A stretch of 64,000 nucleotides of DNA, from positions 124,001 through 188,000 of the forward strand of contig NZ_JBMVQZ010000003.1 in NCBI RefSeq assembly GCF_049537155.1. Reading direction: 5' to 3'. The notes beneath the pieces are model-generated. The model had not been told where the DNA came from and made no database searches. It saw nothing but the letters and a program-made list of their open reading frames with translations. Positions 8,792 through 17,206 of the stretch are shown one piece after another; the first letter of the stretch is position 1, and each line of letters starts with the position of its first letter. The stretch is from Limisphaera sp049537155. GTDB taxonomy: Bacteria; Verrucomicrobiota; Verrucomicrobiia; Limisphaerales; Limisphaeraceae. A program made the position numbers and the translations under genes.

Positions 8792-8808
8792 TTGGCCCGC
8801 AACCTGCT
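8792..8808 (+). promoter_or_regulatory. sigma-54-like promoter
   Basis: The sequence TTGGCCCGCAACCTGCT fits the -24/-12 consensus: GG at 8794-8795 and GC at 8806-8807 with exactly 10 bp between, and good agreement in the flanks (TTGGC..CG, CTGCT). Transcription would begin near 8819, about 76 nt before the start codon at 8895. The upstream inverted repeat could bind its activator. Confidence 0.5.
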
Positions 8809-8894
8809 GCGTTGGGTTGTGGTGTCTGTCAGCCGGGCTATTCAAAATGGCTTGGCGGAAAGGTCGGCCACAGCAAACCAAAACCATCAAAACC

Positions 8895-9437
8895 ATGAAA
8901 ACCATCTTCGATCCGCTGCGGTACTGGGTGGCCTGCCTTGGCGGTGCCGTACTGATGAGCACGGTTAACGTCACCGCCGTGCCCACCCGGCTCGATACGA
9001 GTCCCTACATCAGCCCCAACACAAGCGTGCCCGGTAATCCGCCCAATCAGGGCGAGGGCACTGTTAAAGACTGGCTGCAGGCTCTCGTGGACGCATACAA
9101 CTCGGTCAACGATCCTGACCTTCCAGCCGTGGTTGCACCTCCCGCGCTCAGCTACTCAGAGACCGCTTCCGGCGTCCTCAGCAAGACGATTGACGTGTCC
9201 GGGTATCTGTACCTGACCGTCCATTGGGGCCAGGGCCAAACCGCCGACCACACACAAGCGTGGTACCTCGGCGGATCTCTCAGCAGCTTCACCCTCACCG
9301 CCCCGGGACCCAACGGGCTTTCCGGCTATCGGCTGTGGAACGAGGTCCCCAGGTTGCCTGAAGCCGGCGCCACGCTCCTTCTCCTGGGTGTCGGCTTGTT
9401 GGCCACGACCGGCCTTGCACGCGTGAAGCGGCGCTGA
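8895..9437 (+). CDS. PEP-CTERM-like secreted protein, copy 2
   Basis: A 180-residue paralog of the protein at 7623. It has a signal peptide (KTIFDPLRYWVACLGGAVL, cleavage near VTA), the same compact core (LDTSPYI, PGNPPNQG, NDPDLP, YLTVHWG, HTQAWYLGG, LSGYRLWN), and a sorting tail LPEAGATLLLLGVGLLATT ending RVKRR. I start at the ATG at 8895: the upstream in-frame extension lacks a signal peptide and has a different composition. The conserved core suggests one structural domain displayed outside the cell, possibly with carbohydrate- or matrix-binding function, but I do not recognise the family. Confidence 0.8.
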   Translation: MKTIFDPLRYWVACLGGAVLMSTVNVTAVPTRLDTSPYISPNTSVPGNPPNQGEGTVKDWLQALVDAYNSVNDPDLPAVVAPPALSYSETASGVLSKTIDVSGYLYLTVHWGQGQTADHTQAWYLGGSLSSFTLTAPGPNGLSGYRLWNEVPRLPEAGATLLLLGVGLLATTGLARVKRR

Positions 9438-9651
9438 ATTCATCTCCAACGGCTGTGGAACCATCCTCCACGGCTGCGGGGTGGGCGGGTCGAAATCCAC
9501 GCAAGCCTCAGCACGGCGCAGGGAGCGAAGAAAGGAACGGCCAAAACGAAGCGCGGGGCCATGCCGGACCATCAGCCCGGTCGGTTTCATCCTCGGAAAC
9601 CGGCGCCCCGGTGGGTCACCATCCGCCGGGATCGAACCCCGCGCCGGACTC

Positions 9652-10683
9652 TCAAAACAACGTGGGTTGGCCCCCCTTTGCAGGCTGCAACCCGAGTTTT
9701 TTGTAGGACCGCTCCGTTGCCACCCGGCCCTGCGGCGTCCGCTGGAGGTAACCTTCCATGATCAGGTACGGCTCGTAGACCTCCTCGATCGTGTCAGGTT
9801 CCTCCCCCACGGCCACCGCCAGCGAGTGCAACCCCACCGGGCCACCGCCAAACTTCACCAGGACGGCCTCCAGAATCCGCTTGTCCATCTCGTCCAACCC
9901 GTCCTCGTCAATCTCCAGCATCCGCAGCGCCCGATCGGCCAGCTCCCGCGTGATCCGGCCGTCCCCCCGCACCTGCGCGTAATCCCGCACCCGCCGCAGC
10001 AGGTTGTTGGCTATCCGCGGCGTCCCGCGACTGCGCCGCGCGATCTCCAGCGCCGCCTCCGGCTCGATCTCCAGCCCCAGGATCCGCGCCGCGCGCAACA
10101 CCACCTGCTGCAAATCCCCCGCCGTGTAGTAATCGAGCCGCTCCCGAATCGGAAACCGCGTCAGCAAGGGCGAGGTCAGCAAACCGCTGCGCGTCGTGGC
10201 CCCGATCAGCGTAAACCGCGGCAGGTCGATCCTCACACTCCGTGCGTTGGGGCCCTGGTCAATCACGATGTCCAGCCTGAAGTCCTCCATCGCCGGGTAG
10301 AGGTACTCCTCGATCGTCTTCTGCAACCGGTGAATCTCGTCAATGAACAGCACGTCACCCGGCTCCAGGTTGGTCAGCAGCCCGGCCAGGTCCCCCGCCT
10401 TCTCGATCGCCGGCCCGCTGGTGCATCGGATGTTCGCGTTCATCGCCCGGGCCAGAATGTGCGCCAGCGTGGTCTTCCCCAACCCCGGCGGCCCGCTCAA
10501 GAGGATGTGGTCCATCGGCTCGCCCCGCTGGCGCGCCGCGGCCACCGTGATTTCCAGCCGCTCCTTCACCCGCGCCTGGCCCACAAACTCCTCGAACAAC
10601 GCCGGCCGCAGCGTCTGCTCCCAGGCCCTGTCCGGCTTGTTCAGTACATCCCGCATCCGCCGATCCGCCATCCCCGGCAACAT
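9652..10683 (-). CDS. ruvB: Holliday junction branch migration helicase RuvB
   Basis: AAA+ motor that, with RuvA, drives branch migration of Holliday junctions. The 343-residue protein is of normal length and carries Walker A (GPPGLGKTT), Walker B (LFIDEIHR), sensor I (LIGATTR), the arginine finger region (LTRFPIRERLDYY) and the C-terminal winged helix ending KLGLQPAKGG. Starts at 10683 (MLPGMADRR) or 10671 (MADRR) are both possible; the longer N-terminal frame is not conserved. It lies 43 bp after hisA and is the last gene of the leftward block. ruvA and ruvC are not in the window. Confidence 0.95.
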   Translation of the reverse strand: MLPGMADRRMRDVLNKPDRAWEQTLRPALFEEFVGQARVKERLEITVAAARQRGEPMDHILLSGPPGLGKTTLAHILARAMNANIRCTSGPAIEKAGDLAGLLTNLEPGDVLFIDEIHRLQKTIEEYLYPAMEDFRLDIVIDQGPNARSVRIDLPRFTLIGATTRSGLLTSPLLTRFPIRERLDYYTAGDLQQVVLRAARILGLEIEPEAALEIARRSRGTPRIANNLLRRVRDYAQVRGDGRITRELADRALRMLEIDEDGLDEMDKRILEAVLVKFGGGPVGLHSLAVAVGEEPDTIEEVYEPYLIMEGYLQRTPQGRVATERSYKKLGLQPAKGGQPTLF

Positions 10684-10726
10684 GAAACATCCCGCCTTCG
10701 GCCGGCAAGGTCGAAAACCCACCCCC

Positions 10727-11557
10727 TCAAACCGCGGGCGCACCCGAGTGACCCGTCCCCGCCGAGCCCGTCCGCCCCGGTGCCGCCCGCTGCTCCAGCC
10801 ACCGCCGGTTGAACGCCACACAATCCGCGTAACGCACGCCCGTCCCACCGAAAATGTCCAGCGCCGACCCGATCGTCAGGTCCACCCGTCCGTCGCTCAC
10901 CCGTGTCACGTTTTCCAAATCTTCCAACGACCGCGCCCCGCCCGCGTACGTCACCGGCACCGGCGACCACACCGCCAGGCGCTCCACCAACTCCAGGTCC
11001 ACCCCCCGGCACAACCCCTCCACGTCCACCGCGTGCACCAAAAACTCCGCGCACCGTTCCGACAACCGCCCCAGTGTCTCCCCCGACAACCGCAGCTCCG
11101 TCCACGTCTGCCACCGGTTGACCACCACCACGTACTCCCCACCACGCCGCCGGCAGCTCAGGTCGATCACCAGCCGCTCCCGTCCCACCGCGCGCACCAG
11201 CGCCGCCAGCCGGTCCTCGTCCAGCCGCCCCTCCCGAAACAGCCAACTGGTCACGATCACGTGCGAGGCGCCCGCGTCCAACCACCCCGCCGCGTTGTCC
11301 GCCGTGATGCCCCCGCCCACCTGCAGCCCGCCCGGCCAGGCCGCCAGCGCCGACCGCGCCTCCTCCTCGTTGCCGGGCCCCAGCATGATCACGTGCCCTC
11401 CGGTCAGACCGTCCCGCCGGTACAATTCCGCATACCAGGCCGCCGGCCGGTCCGAGACGTAATTCGTGCGCAACCGCTCCGGCGCACCCTCCTCCAGCGT
11501 GCCACCCACGATTTGCTTCACCCGACCCTCGTGCAGATCAATACACGGCCGAAACAT
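10727..11557 (-). CDS. hisA: eukaryote-type ProFAR isomerase (HisA/HIS6)
   Basis: Catalyses isomerisation of ProFAR to PRFAR, the fourth step of histidine synthesis. The 276-residue protein starts MFRPCIDLHEGRVKQIVGGT, which resembles the plant and yeast HIS6 form rather than the usual bacterial HisA start. The central part (VGGGI, ASHVIVTSWLF, LVIDLSCRR) and the end (VPVTYAGGARSLEDL, DLTIGSALDIFGG) complete a TIM barrel with two phosphate-binding regions. The ATG at 11557 fits this N-terminus; the longer frame adds an unrelated stretch. Other his genes are absent. It sits between an APC permease and ruvB. Confidence 0.88.
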   Translation of the reverse strand: MFRPCIDLHEGRVKQIVGGTLEEGAPERLRTNYVSDRPAAWYAELYRRDGLTGGHVIMLGPGNEEEARSALAAWPGGLQVGGGITADNAAGWLDAGASHVIVTSWLFREGRLDEDRLAALVRAVGRERLVIDLSCRRRGGEYVVVVNRWQTWTELRLSGETLGRLSERCAEFLVHAVDVEGLCRGVDLELVERLAVWSPVPVTYAGGARSLEDLENVTRVSDGRVDLTIGSALDIFGGTGVRYADCVAFNRRWLEQRAAPGRTGSAGTGHSGAPAV

Positions 11558-11632
11558 GCGACATCTCCAAACTAACCAGCCGGTCGCTCCCGGCAACCAC
11601 ACCCTCGTGCCCCCTTTGAGCCCCCACCCCGC

Positions 11633-13195
11633 TCATTCCCCGCCAGAATTCGGCACCTGCCGCGCCGGCGCCCGCCCGCGCAACCACCACGTCCGACCCG
11701 CGTAGAACACCAACCCCGCCACCAGCCACAAGCCGAACCGCCACCACGTCCGCGCCGGCAACTGCGCCATGAGCCACCCGCAGGTGACAATCGCGCCCAG
11801 CGGCACCCACGGCACCCAGGGCACGCGGAAGGGCCGGGGCCGATCCGGCTCCCGCCACCGCAACACCAGCACACCCACCGCCACCACAACAAACGCAAAC
11901 AACGTCCCGATGTTGCACAGCTCCACCATCTCCTCGATGTGCGTCACCGCCGCCACCCCCGCCACCGCCACCCCGGTCAGCAACGTCGTCACGTGCGGCG
12001 TCCGATACCTCGGATGCACCCGGGCCGCCCAGCCGGGCAGCAGTCCATCCCGCGCCATCGCAAAGAAAATCCGCGGCTGACCCAACTGAAACACCAGCAG
12101 GACCGAGGCCGTCGCCACAACCGCTCCCAGCGCGATCCAACCGCTCAGCCAGTTCAACCCCCGCTCCGCAAACGCCATCGCCAGCGGATCGGCCACGTCG
12201 CGCAACCGGTCCCATCGCACCATGCCCGTCAGCACCAGCGCCACCACCGCGTACAACACCGCGCACACCACCAGACTCCCCAGGATCCCCCGCGGCAGGT
12301 TGCGCTGCGGATCGCGCGTCTCCTCCGCCGCGGTCGAAACCGCGTCGAATCCGATGTACGCAAAAAACACGATCGCCGCCGCATGGCCCACCCCCGTCCA
12401 GCCGTTCGGCAGGAACGGATGCCAATTCGCCGGGTCCACGTGGAACGCCCCCACCGCCACGAACAGCCCGATCACCAACAGCTTCACCACCACCATCGCC
12501 GTGTTGAAAGCCGCGCTCTCTCGGATACCCCGCACCAGCACCCAGGTGATCAAACCCACAATCCCCGCCGCCGGCACGTTCAACACCAACGGCACCCCCC
12601 ACAACCGCGGCGCCTCGGCCCACGCACGGGCCCGCTCCACAACCGCCGGTGGCAGGGCCTCCAGCCCGCCCCCCTGCGCCACGTGCGCCGCCACCTCCCG
12701 CGCCGCCGCCCACGCCGACCGATAGTCCGTCCCCAACCAAACCGGCCATTCCCATCCCAACCCCGACAACAGCGTCTGGAAATAATCCGACCAGCTGATC
12801 GCCACCGCCACGTTCCCGATGGCGTACTCCAGAATCAGGTCCCAACCGATGATCCACGCCACCAACTCCCCCAACGTGGCGTACGCGTACGTGTAGGCCG
12901 ACCCCGACACCGGCACCAGCGCCGCCAGCTCCGCGTAACACAATCCGGCCAGTGCACATGCCCCCGCCACCAGCAAAAACGAGAGCACCAAACCCGGACC
13001 CGCCCCCAGATGATGTTCCCCGCCCGCCGCCGCCGTCCCCGCCGTCGAAAAAATCCCCGCACCCACGATCGCACCCACCCCCAGAAACACCAGCTCCGGC
13101 GCACCCAGCGCCCGGCGCAACCGCAGATGCGCCGGGACCCCTTCGGTCCCCAGCGCATCGATCGCCTTGCGCCGCCACCATCCTCGCCCGTCCAT
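11633..13195 (-). CDS. APC-superfamily amino acid permease
   Basis: Inner-membrane transporter, probably a proton-coupled amino acid carrier of the cationic amino acid transporter-like branch. About 520 residues with roughly 12 to 13 hydrophobic segments, starting with the conserved VFLGVGAIVGAGIFSTAGT helix 1 break and containing FFAYIGFDAVSTAAEETRDPQRNLP in the middle, both hallmarks of the family. I prefer the ATG at 13195 over the one at 13219 because GGAGG lies 7 nt before it. A Trp-rich loop of ~60 residues between helices 4 and 5 is longer than usual. Substrate cannot be told from the sequence. Confidence 0.85.
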   Translation of the reverse strand: MDGRGWWRRKAIDALGTEGVPAHLRLRRALGAPELVFLGVGAIVGAGIFSTAGTAAAGGEHHLGAGPGLVLSFLLVAGACALAGLCYAELAALVPVSGSAYTYAYATLGELVAWIIGWDLILEYAIGNVAVAISWSDYFQTLLSGLGWEWPVWLGTDYRSAWAAAREVAAHVAQGGGLEALPPAVVERARAWAEAPRLWGVPLVLNVPAAGIVGLITWVLVRGIRESAAFNTAMVVVKLLVIGLFVAVGAFHVDPANWHPFLPNGWTGVGHAAAIVFFAYIGFDAVSTAAEETRDPQRNLPRGILGSLVVCAVLYAVVALVLTGMVRWDRLRDVADPLAMAFAERGLNWLSGWIALGAVVATASVLLVFQLGQPRIFFAMARDGLLPGWAARVHPRYRTPHVTTLLTGVAVAGVAAVTHIEEMVELCNIGTLFAFVVVAVGVLVLRWREPDRPRPFRVPWVPWVPLGAIVTCGWLMAQLPARTWWRFGLWLVAGLVFYAGRTWWLRGRAPARQVPNSGGE

Positions 13196-13258
13196 CCCGG
13201 CCCTCCGTTCCAGCGGCACCCGGCCCGGGCCATCCCGGCCGGGTCCACCAAACGCACC

Positions 13259-13672
13259 TCAAATGTCGATCACCGGACCCGACCCGCCGCGCGGCGACCG
13301 GCCCCCTCCACCCGGGTTCCGTTCCTCCCGCAGACCCGTCAACCGCGTCAGCAACCCGTTCACCACACTGATCACCAGCGCACCCCAGAACGCCGCCCAA
13401 AAACCCTCCACCACAAAATGCGGCGCCATCAGCCAACCCACCAACCACAACAGCAGCCCGTTGATCACCAGCACAAACAGCCCCAGCGTCACCAACACCA
13501 GCGGCAGCGACAACACCACCAACAACGGCCGCAACACCGCGTTGAAGATCCCCAGCAACAACGACGCCACCACCAGGTCCAGCGGCTTCTGATAATGCAC
13601 CCCCGGCACCAGGTACACCGCCACCAGCACCGCCAGCGTCCCGATCAGCCACTGCTGAAAAAAACGTTTCAT
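13259..13672 (-). CDS. phage holin family (PF04020-like) membrane protein
   Basis: A 137-residue inner-membrane protein with four hydrophobic segments. It starts MKRFFQQWLIGTLAVLVAVYLVPGV and contains the typical NAVLRPLLVVLSLPLVLVT stretch and GFWAAFWGALVISVVNGLL. This family is widespread in bacterial chromosomes and has no proven holin role. The C-terminal ~20 residues are Gly/Arg/Pro-rich and cytoplasmic. The start overlaps the manA stop by 4 nt, so the two are coupled. Confidence 0.8.
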   Translation of the reverse strand: MKRFFQQWLIGTLAVLVAVYLVPGVHYQKPLDLVVASLLLGIFNAVLRPLLVVLSLPLVLVTLGLFVLVINGLLLWLVGWLMAPHFVVEGFWAAFWGALVISVVNGLLTRLTGLREERNPGGGGRSPRGGSGPVIDI

Positions 13673-14652
13673 CCCTCTACCCCGCCGGGCTCCGCCTCCA
13701 CCAGCTCCGCCGGACCGTGCACCTCCAACCCCGGTCGTTCCAGCCCGGCCGGCACCAGGCAAAACGTCCCCGGCCCCAGCTCCACACCCTCGCCACCGCC
13801 CCGCACCGTCACGTGCCCCTCCACCACCCCCAGGATCCGGCACCTCCCGCCCGGCCATTCCTCAACGGCCGGATGCCGCCACCGCCAGACATCCACCCGA
13901 AACAACTCGTGCCGCACCAACCGGCGCCTTTCCGAGCCGCCCACCGCCTCCCACACCTCCGGCAACGGGCCCGGCTCCACATCGTCGAAACGGATGGACT
14001 CCAGCGCCTGCGCCACATGCAACTCCCGCGGCCGGCCGTTCAACCCCACCCGGTCCCAATCGAACACCCGGTACGTCGTGTCCGAGTTCTGCTGAATCTC
14101 GAACAACACCAGCCCCGCCCCCAGAGCATGCACCCGCCCGCTGGGCAAAAACACCGCATCCCCACGCCGCACCCCGAACCGGTGAATGCACCCCGCCACC
14201 GTGCCCTCCCGCAACCGCCGCTCGAACTCCTCCCGCGTCACCCCCCGGCGCAACCCCGCGTAAATCTCCGACCCCGGCTCCGCCTCGGTGATGTACCACA
14301 GCTCCGTCTTCGGCTCCCCACCCAGCCGGCCCGCCACCTCCGCCGGCGGATGGACCTGCACCGACAACAGCTCCCGCGCATCCAGGATCTTCACCAGCAG
14401 CGGAAACCGCCCGCCCGCATCCGCCGCCTCCCCCAGCAGGCCCGACCGATGCGTCTCCATCAACCAACGCAGGTCACGACCCGCCCACGGACCGTTCCGG
14501 ATCACACTCACCTCACCCGGCCGGTCCGTGACCTCCCACGACTCCCCGATCGGCCTGCCCGGCGGCAGCGGCTTCCCGTACAAAACCTCCAGACGGCGCC
14601 CGCCCCACACACGCTCCTTGAACCGAGGCTCCAACAACAACGGATAAAACAT
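13669..14652 (-). CDS. manA: mannose-6-phosphate isomerase, class I
   Basis: Zinc enzyme that interconverts mannose 6-phosphate and fructose 6-phosphate, feeding GDP-sugar synthesis or mannose use. The 327-residue protein has the cupin core with the metal ligands in SVQVHPP (Gln, His), EPKTELWY (Glu) and LPSGRVHALG (His). The N-terminus FKERVWGGRRL and the segment IGESWEVTDRPGEVSVI are typical of the short bacterial Firmicute-like ManA. The gene overlaps the downstream membrane-protein gene by 4 nt and follows accA after 68 bp. Confidence 0.9.
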   Translation of the reverse strand: MFYPLLLEPRFKERVWGGRRLEVLYGKPLPPGRPIGESWEVTDRPGEVSVIRNGPWAGRDLRWLMETHRSGLLGEAADAGGRFPLLVKILDARELLSVQVHPPAEVAGRLGGEPKTELWYITEAEPGSEIYAGLRRGVTREEFERRLREGTVAGCIHRFGVRRGDAVFLPSGRVHALGAGLVLFEIQQNSDTTYRVFDWDRVGLNGRPRELHVAQALESIRFDDVEPGPLPEVWEAVGGSERRRLVRHELFRVDVWRWRHPAVEEWPGGRCRILGVVEGHVTVRGGGEGVELGPGTFCLVPAGLERPGLEVHGPAELVEAEPGGVEG

Positions 14653-14720
14653 CGCTCCACTCCACCGGAAACTACGGCCACCCGAACTCCGGTCCCCCGC
14701 AACCCCGGTCCGTGCAACTC

Positions 14721-15782
14721 CTAGGCCGGACCCGCCGCACCCGAGCCCGCCGCCCTCGCCCCGGTCTCCTGCCCGTTGGACCCCGGCCCACCCTCCGCCA
14801 CCGGCGCCGTCAACCGCGCCGGCTGCTGCTCAAACCGGCCATACGCCCGAAACTTGGCATACCGGCGCCGGCGTCGCTCCTCGCCCGACAACGGCAACAA
14901 CTCGCCCAAATGCCGCAACACCGCCTCCTTCAACGCCGCAGCCGCAGCCGCCGGATCGTTGTGCGCGCCCCCCAACGGCTCCGGAATCACCTCATCCACC
15001 AGCCCCAGCGCCAGCAGATCCGACGCCACCATCTTCAACGCCGCCGCCGCCTGCGGCGCCGCCGACCGATCCTTCCACAAAATCGCCGCACACCCCTCCG
15101 GGCTGATCACCGAATAGTACGCGTTCTCCATGATCAACACCCGGTCCGCCACGCCAATCCCCAACGCCCCGCCCGAACCACCCTCCCCGATGATCACCGC
15201 CACCACCGGCACCTCCAACACCATCATCTCCCGCAAATTCACCGCTATCGCCTCCGCAATGTGCCGCTCCTCCGCGCCAATCCCCGGATACGCCCCCGCC
15301 GTGTCAATCAACGTCACGATCGGCAACCCGAACTTGTCGGCCATCCGCATCAACCGCAGCGCCTTCCGGTACCCCTCCGGATGCGCCGACCCGAAATTCC
15401 GCAGGATGTTCTCCTTCGTGTCCCGGCCCTTCTGCGTGCCGATCACCATCAACGGCTGCCCGTTCAACCGCGCAAAACCACCCACCACCGCCCGGTCGTC
15501 CGCATACAACCGGTCCCCGTGCAGCTCCTCGAAATCCGTGAACGCCAGCCGCACATAATCCAGCATGTACGGCCGCTTCGGATGCCGCGCCAATTGCACC
15601 CGCTGCCACGGCGTCAATTGCGTGAAAATCTGCCGCCGCGTCTCCCCCAGCTTCTGCTCCAGCCGCCGGATCTCCTCCTCGAAAGCCGCGTCCATCCCGT
15701 GCGCCTCAGCGTGCTTCCGAAGTTCGTCCAGCTTTGCCTGCAGCTCGATGACGGGCTTCTCGAAGTCCAGGTAATGCTTCAT
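14721..15782 (-). CDS. accA: acetyl-CoA carboxylase carboxyltransferase subunit alpha
   Basis: Half of the carboxyltransferase that transfers carboxyl from biotin to acetyl-CoA to make malonyl-CoA for fatty acid synthesis. The 353-residue protein begins MKHYLDFEKPVIELQAKLDE and has the crotonase-type active region FGSAHPEGYRKALRLM, TLIDTAGAYPGIGAEERH and IGEGGSGGALGIGVAD. The C-terminal ~40 residues are Ala/Gly-rich and non-conserved. The ATG at 15782 matches the family start; the longer in-frame frame is not conserved. accD is not in the window. Confidence 0.95.
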   Translation of the reverse strand: MKHYLDFEKPVIELQAKLDELRKHAEAHGMDAAFEEEIRRLEQKLGETRRQIFTQLTPWQRVQLARHPKRPYMLDYVRLAFTDFEELHGDRLYADDRAVVGGFARLNGQPLMVIGTQKGRDTKENILRNFGSAHPEGYRKALRLMRMADKFGLPIVTLIDTAGAYPGIGAEERHIAEAIAVNLREMMVLEVPVVAVIIGEGGSGGALGIGVADRVLIMENAYYSVISPEGCAAILWKDRSAAPQAAAALKMVASDLLALGLVDEVIPEPLGGAHNDPAAAAAALKEAVLRHLGELLPLSGEERRRRRYAKFRAYGRFEQQPARLTAPVAEGGPGSNGQETGARAAGSGAAGPA

Positions 15783-15879
15783 GGACCTCCCCAGACTAGG
15801 TGCACACCCACACGCTGGCAACGGCGAACTCCCACCCTCCGAGCGCCCCCATACCCTCACCAACCCCGACCCGGCGCCC

Positions 15880-16152
15880 TCACCACACCCACGCCAGGAT
15901 CAACATCCCCAGCAGCACCACACCCACCACCCACCAGAACCACGACACACCCTCAGGCTTCACATCCCGTCGCCCCGGACCGAATTCCCGGCGCACGTAC
16001 GACTCGTACTCGAACGGCTCCTCCTCCCCGGGCTCAACCTCCCCCCAGGCCTGCGCCCAACCCGTCCGCTCGTCCGCACCACATTCCGGACACACCACCG
16101 CCCCCGGATCCAGCCGACACCCGCAACACGGACAAACCGGCGGCGCCACCAA
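15880..16152 (-). CDS. small zinc-ribbon membrane protein
   Basis: About 90 residues. Starts with a zinc ribbon (CPCCGC and CPECGADERTGW, four-cysteine type), continues through an acidic linker, and ends in one transmembrane helix (SWFWWVVGVVLLGMLILAW). Such proteins are common and uncharacterised. The start is TTG at 16152 or GTG at 16149; a purine-rich AAGGGGG precedes both. It is 30 nt after the GNAT gene and 97 nt before accA, so it is probably in the same transcript. Confidence 0.65.
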   Translation of the reverse strand: MVAPPVCPCCGCRLDPGAVVCPECGADERTGWAQAWGEVEPGEEEPFEYESYVRREFGPGRRDVKPEGVSWFWWVVGVVLLGMLILAWVW

Positions 16153-16182
16153 CCCGCCCCCCTTCCAGCCACGGCCCCGGCC

Positions 16183-16764
16183 TCAACCCGCTCCCGCGTA
16201 CTCCTCGTCCGTCCGCAGCACCAGCTCCATCAAAATGTAATCGTGCTTGATCCCCTGCATGTCCTTCACATGATCCGGGATCCGCACCAGATGCGAAAAA
16301 CCCAACATCGCAAACAACTTCATCGCCGCCTCCTGCTCCCCGATGAACTCCGCCTCCACCTTCTCCAACCCCAGGTTCCGCGCCACCTCCACGATCTCGG
16401 ACACCAGGGCCCGCGCCAGCCCCCGGCCCCGAAACCGCGGATGCACCAGCACGCTCACCCGGCCCACGTGCCGTTTCCAACCGCCCAACTGCTGATGCAA
16501 CGTCGCGTCCCCCACGACCCGGTTCCCCGCAAACGCCAGCAACGGAAAATTCCGCCCGTAATCAATGTTTTGACACCAGTTCCGGATCACCGCACGATCC
16601 GTCACCCGGTACTTGATGAACATCCGCTCCTGCTCCGGCACAGCCAGGAAAAACTCGTGCAACGCGGGCTCGTCGCTGCTCTGCAACGGCCGCAACACCA
16701 CCTCGCTGCCGTCCTTCAACGTCACCGTCTTGGGAAATTTCTGAAGCTCCAGCTCCAATGACAT
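16183..16764 (-). CDS. GNAT-family N-acetyltransferase
   Basis: Transfers an acetyl group from acetyl-CoA to an amine of unknown identity. The 193-residue protein has the GNAT signature VSVLVHPRFRGRGLARALV (acetyl-CoA binding) and the later VEAEFIGEQEAAMKLFAMLGF. The N-terminal LKDGSEVVLRPLQSSDEPAL is typical of RimI/Pat-like acetyltransferases with environmental or protein substrates. The ATG at 16764 has GGGAG upstream and is preferred over the GTG at 16809. It is the first gene of the leftward block and is separated from the CRISPR array by 442 bp. Confidence 0.82.
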   Translation of the reverse strand: MSLELELQKFPKTVTLKDGSEVVLRPLQSSDEPALHEFFLAVPEQERMFIKYRVTDRAVIRNWCQNIDYGRNFPLLAFAGNRVVGDATLHQQLGGWKRHVGRVSVLVHPRFRGRGLARALVSEIVEVARNLGLEKVEAEFIGEQEAAMKLFAMLGFSHLVRIPDHVKDMQGIKHDYILMELVLRTDEEYAGAG

Positions 16765-17206
16765 ACGCCACTCCCAGTTTTGCTGCCAGTATGACCGCCA
16801 CTCATGCACCGCGCAAGCTTCTCAAACCATCCCACGGGTGCACCCACCCCAACCGGCCCACCACACACCCTCCCACGCTTCACCGCGCCACCCTCCGAAC
16901 CATGAAGCGCGAGCTGTTCCCGCCCCGGCAAACGCCCACGCCCCCGGCTCCTCAGACAGGCCCGCGCGCGTCACACCCCCTCTGCCCGACCCCGCGCCAC
17001 CACGGCCCGCGCCAGGTAGGGAGCTCCGACACCCCAAAAACCGGGGGGTCCCTACCTGGAGCACAACAGACTGCACACGAACAAGTTGAACCCTTTCATG
17101 CCCGTTCCGAAGGGGTTGGGGAGCAACTCCCGTGCCTGCCTGAAAAAGGGGTCTCTACCTGGCGCCCTCTTGACTTCCTGCGCCGCAACGGCTTAATCTT
17201 CCGGCA
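16765..17206. other. 442-bp gene-free region between GNAT and the CRISPR array
   Basis: Promoter of the GNAT block lies at the left end. The middle contains a strong long hairpin at 17012-17059. The CTACCTGG core of its right arm recurs at 17154. No coding sequence is seen. If crRNA is transcribed leftward the region is the leader-distal flank. Confidence 0.55.
17012..17059. repeat. long stable hairpin beside the CRISPR array
   Basis: CCAGGTAGGGA at 17012-17022 pairs exactly with TCCCTACCTGG at 17049-17059. Inside, CCCC (17032-17035) can pair with GGGG (17043-17048) around an A-rich loop. On the minus strand this would fold at the 3' side of a leftward array transcript and could end it, but no clean T-run follows. 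Function unknown. Confidence 0.6.

Larger units (their letters stand above)
8178..8894. other. 717-bp gene-free region between the PEP-CTERM paralogs
   Basis: No convincing coding sequence. Reading frames here are Pro/Arg-rich shadows. It contains an 8-bp hairpin (CGCCGTGG at 8318-8325 with CCACGGCG at 8341-8348) without a T-run, an AT-rich island at about 8600-8690 with a 10-bp inverted repeat, and a sigma-54-like promoter at 8792. Together these look like an extended regulatory region for the second paralog. Confidence 0.6.

Noticed and set aside
8275..8802. 175-residue minus frame between the PEP-CTERM paralogs
   Set aside because: Crosses the AT-rich regulatory island and the sigma-54-like site; no domain and odd composition.
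9620..9660. tRNA-like T-loop word GGGATCGAACCCC
   Set aside because: Stem pairing and the rest of a cloverleaf are missing; it lies at the end of ruvB.
11538..13652. 704-residue frame opposite or overlapping the permease
   Set aside because: Same strand but another frame; Gly-rich, no domain; the APC frame has all family motifs.
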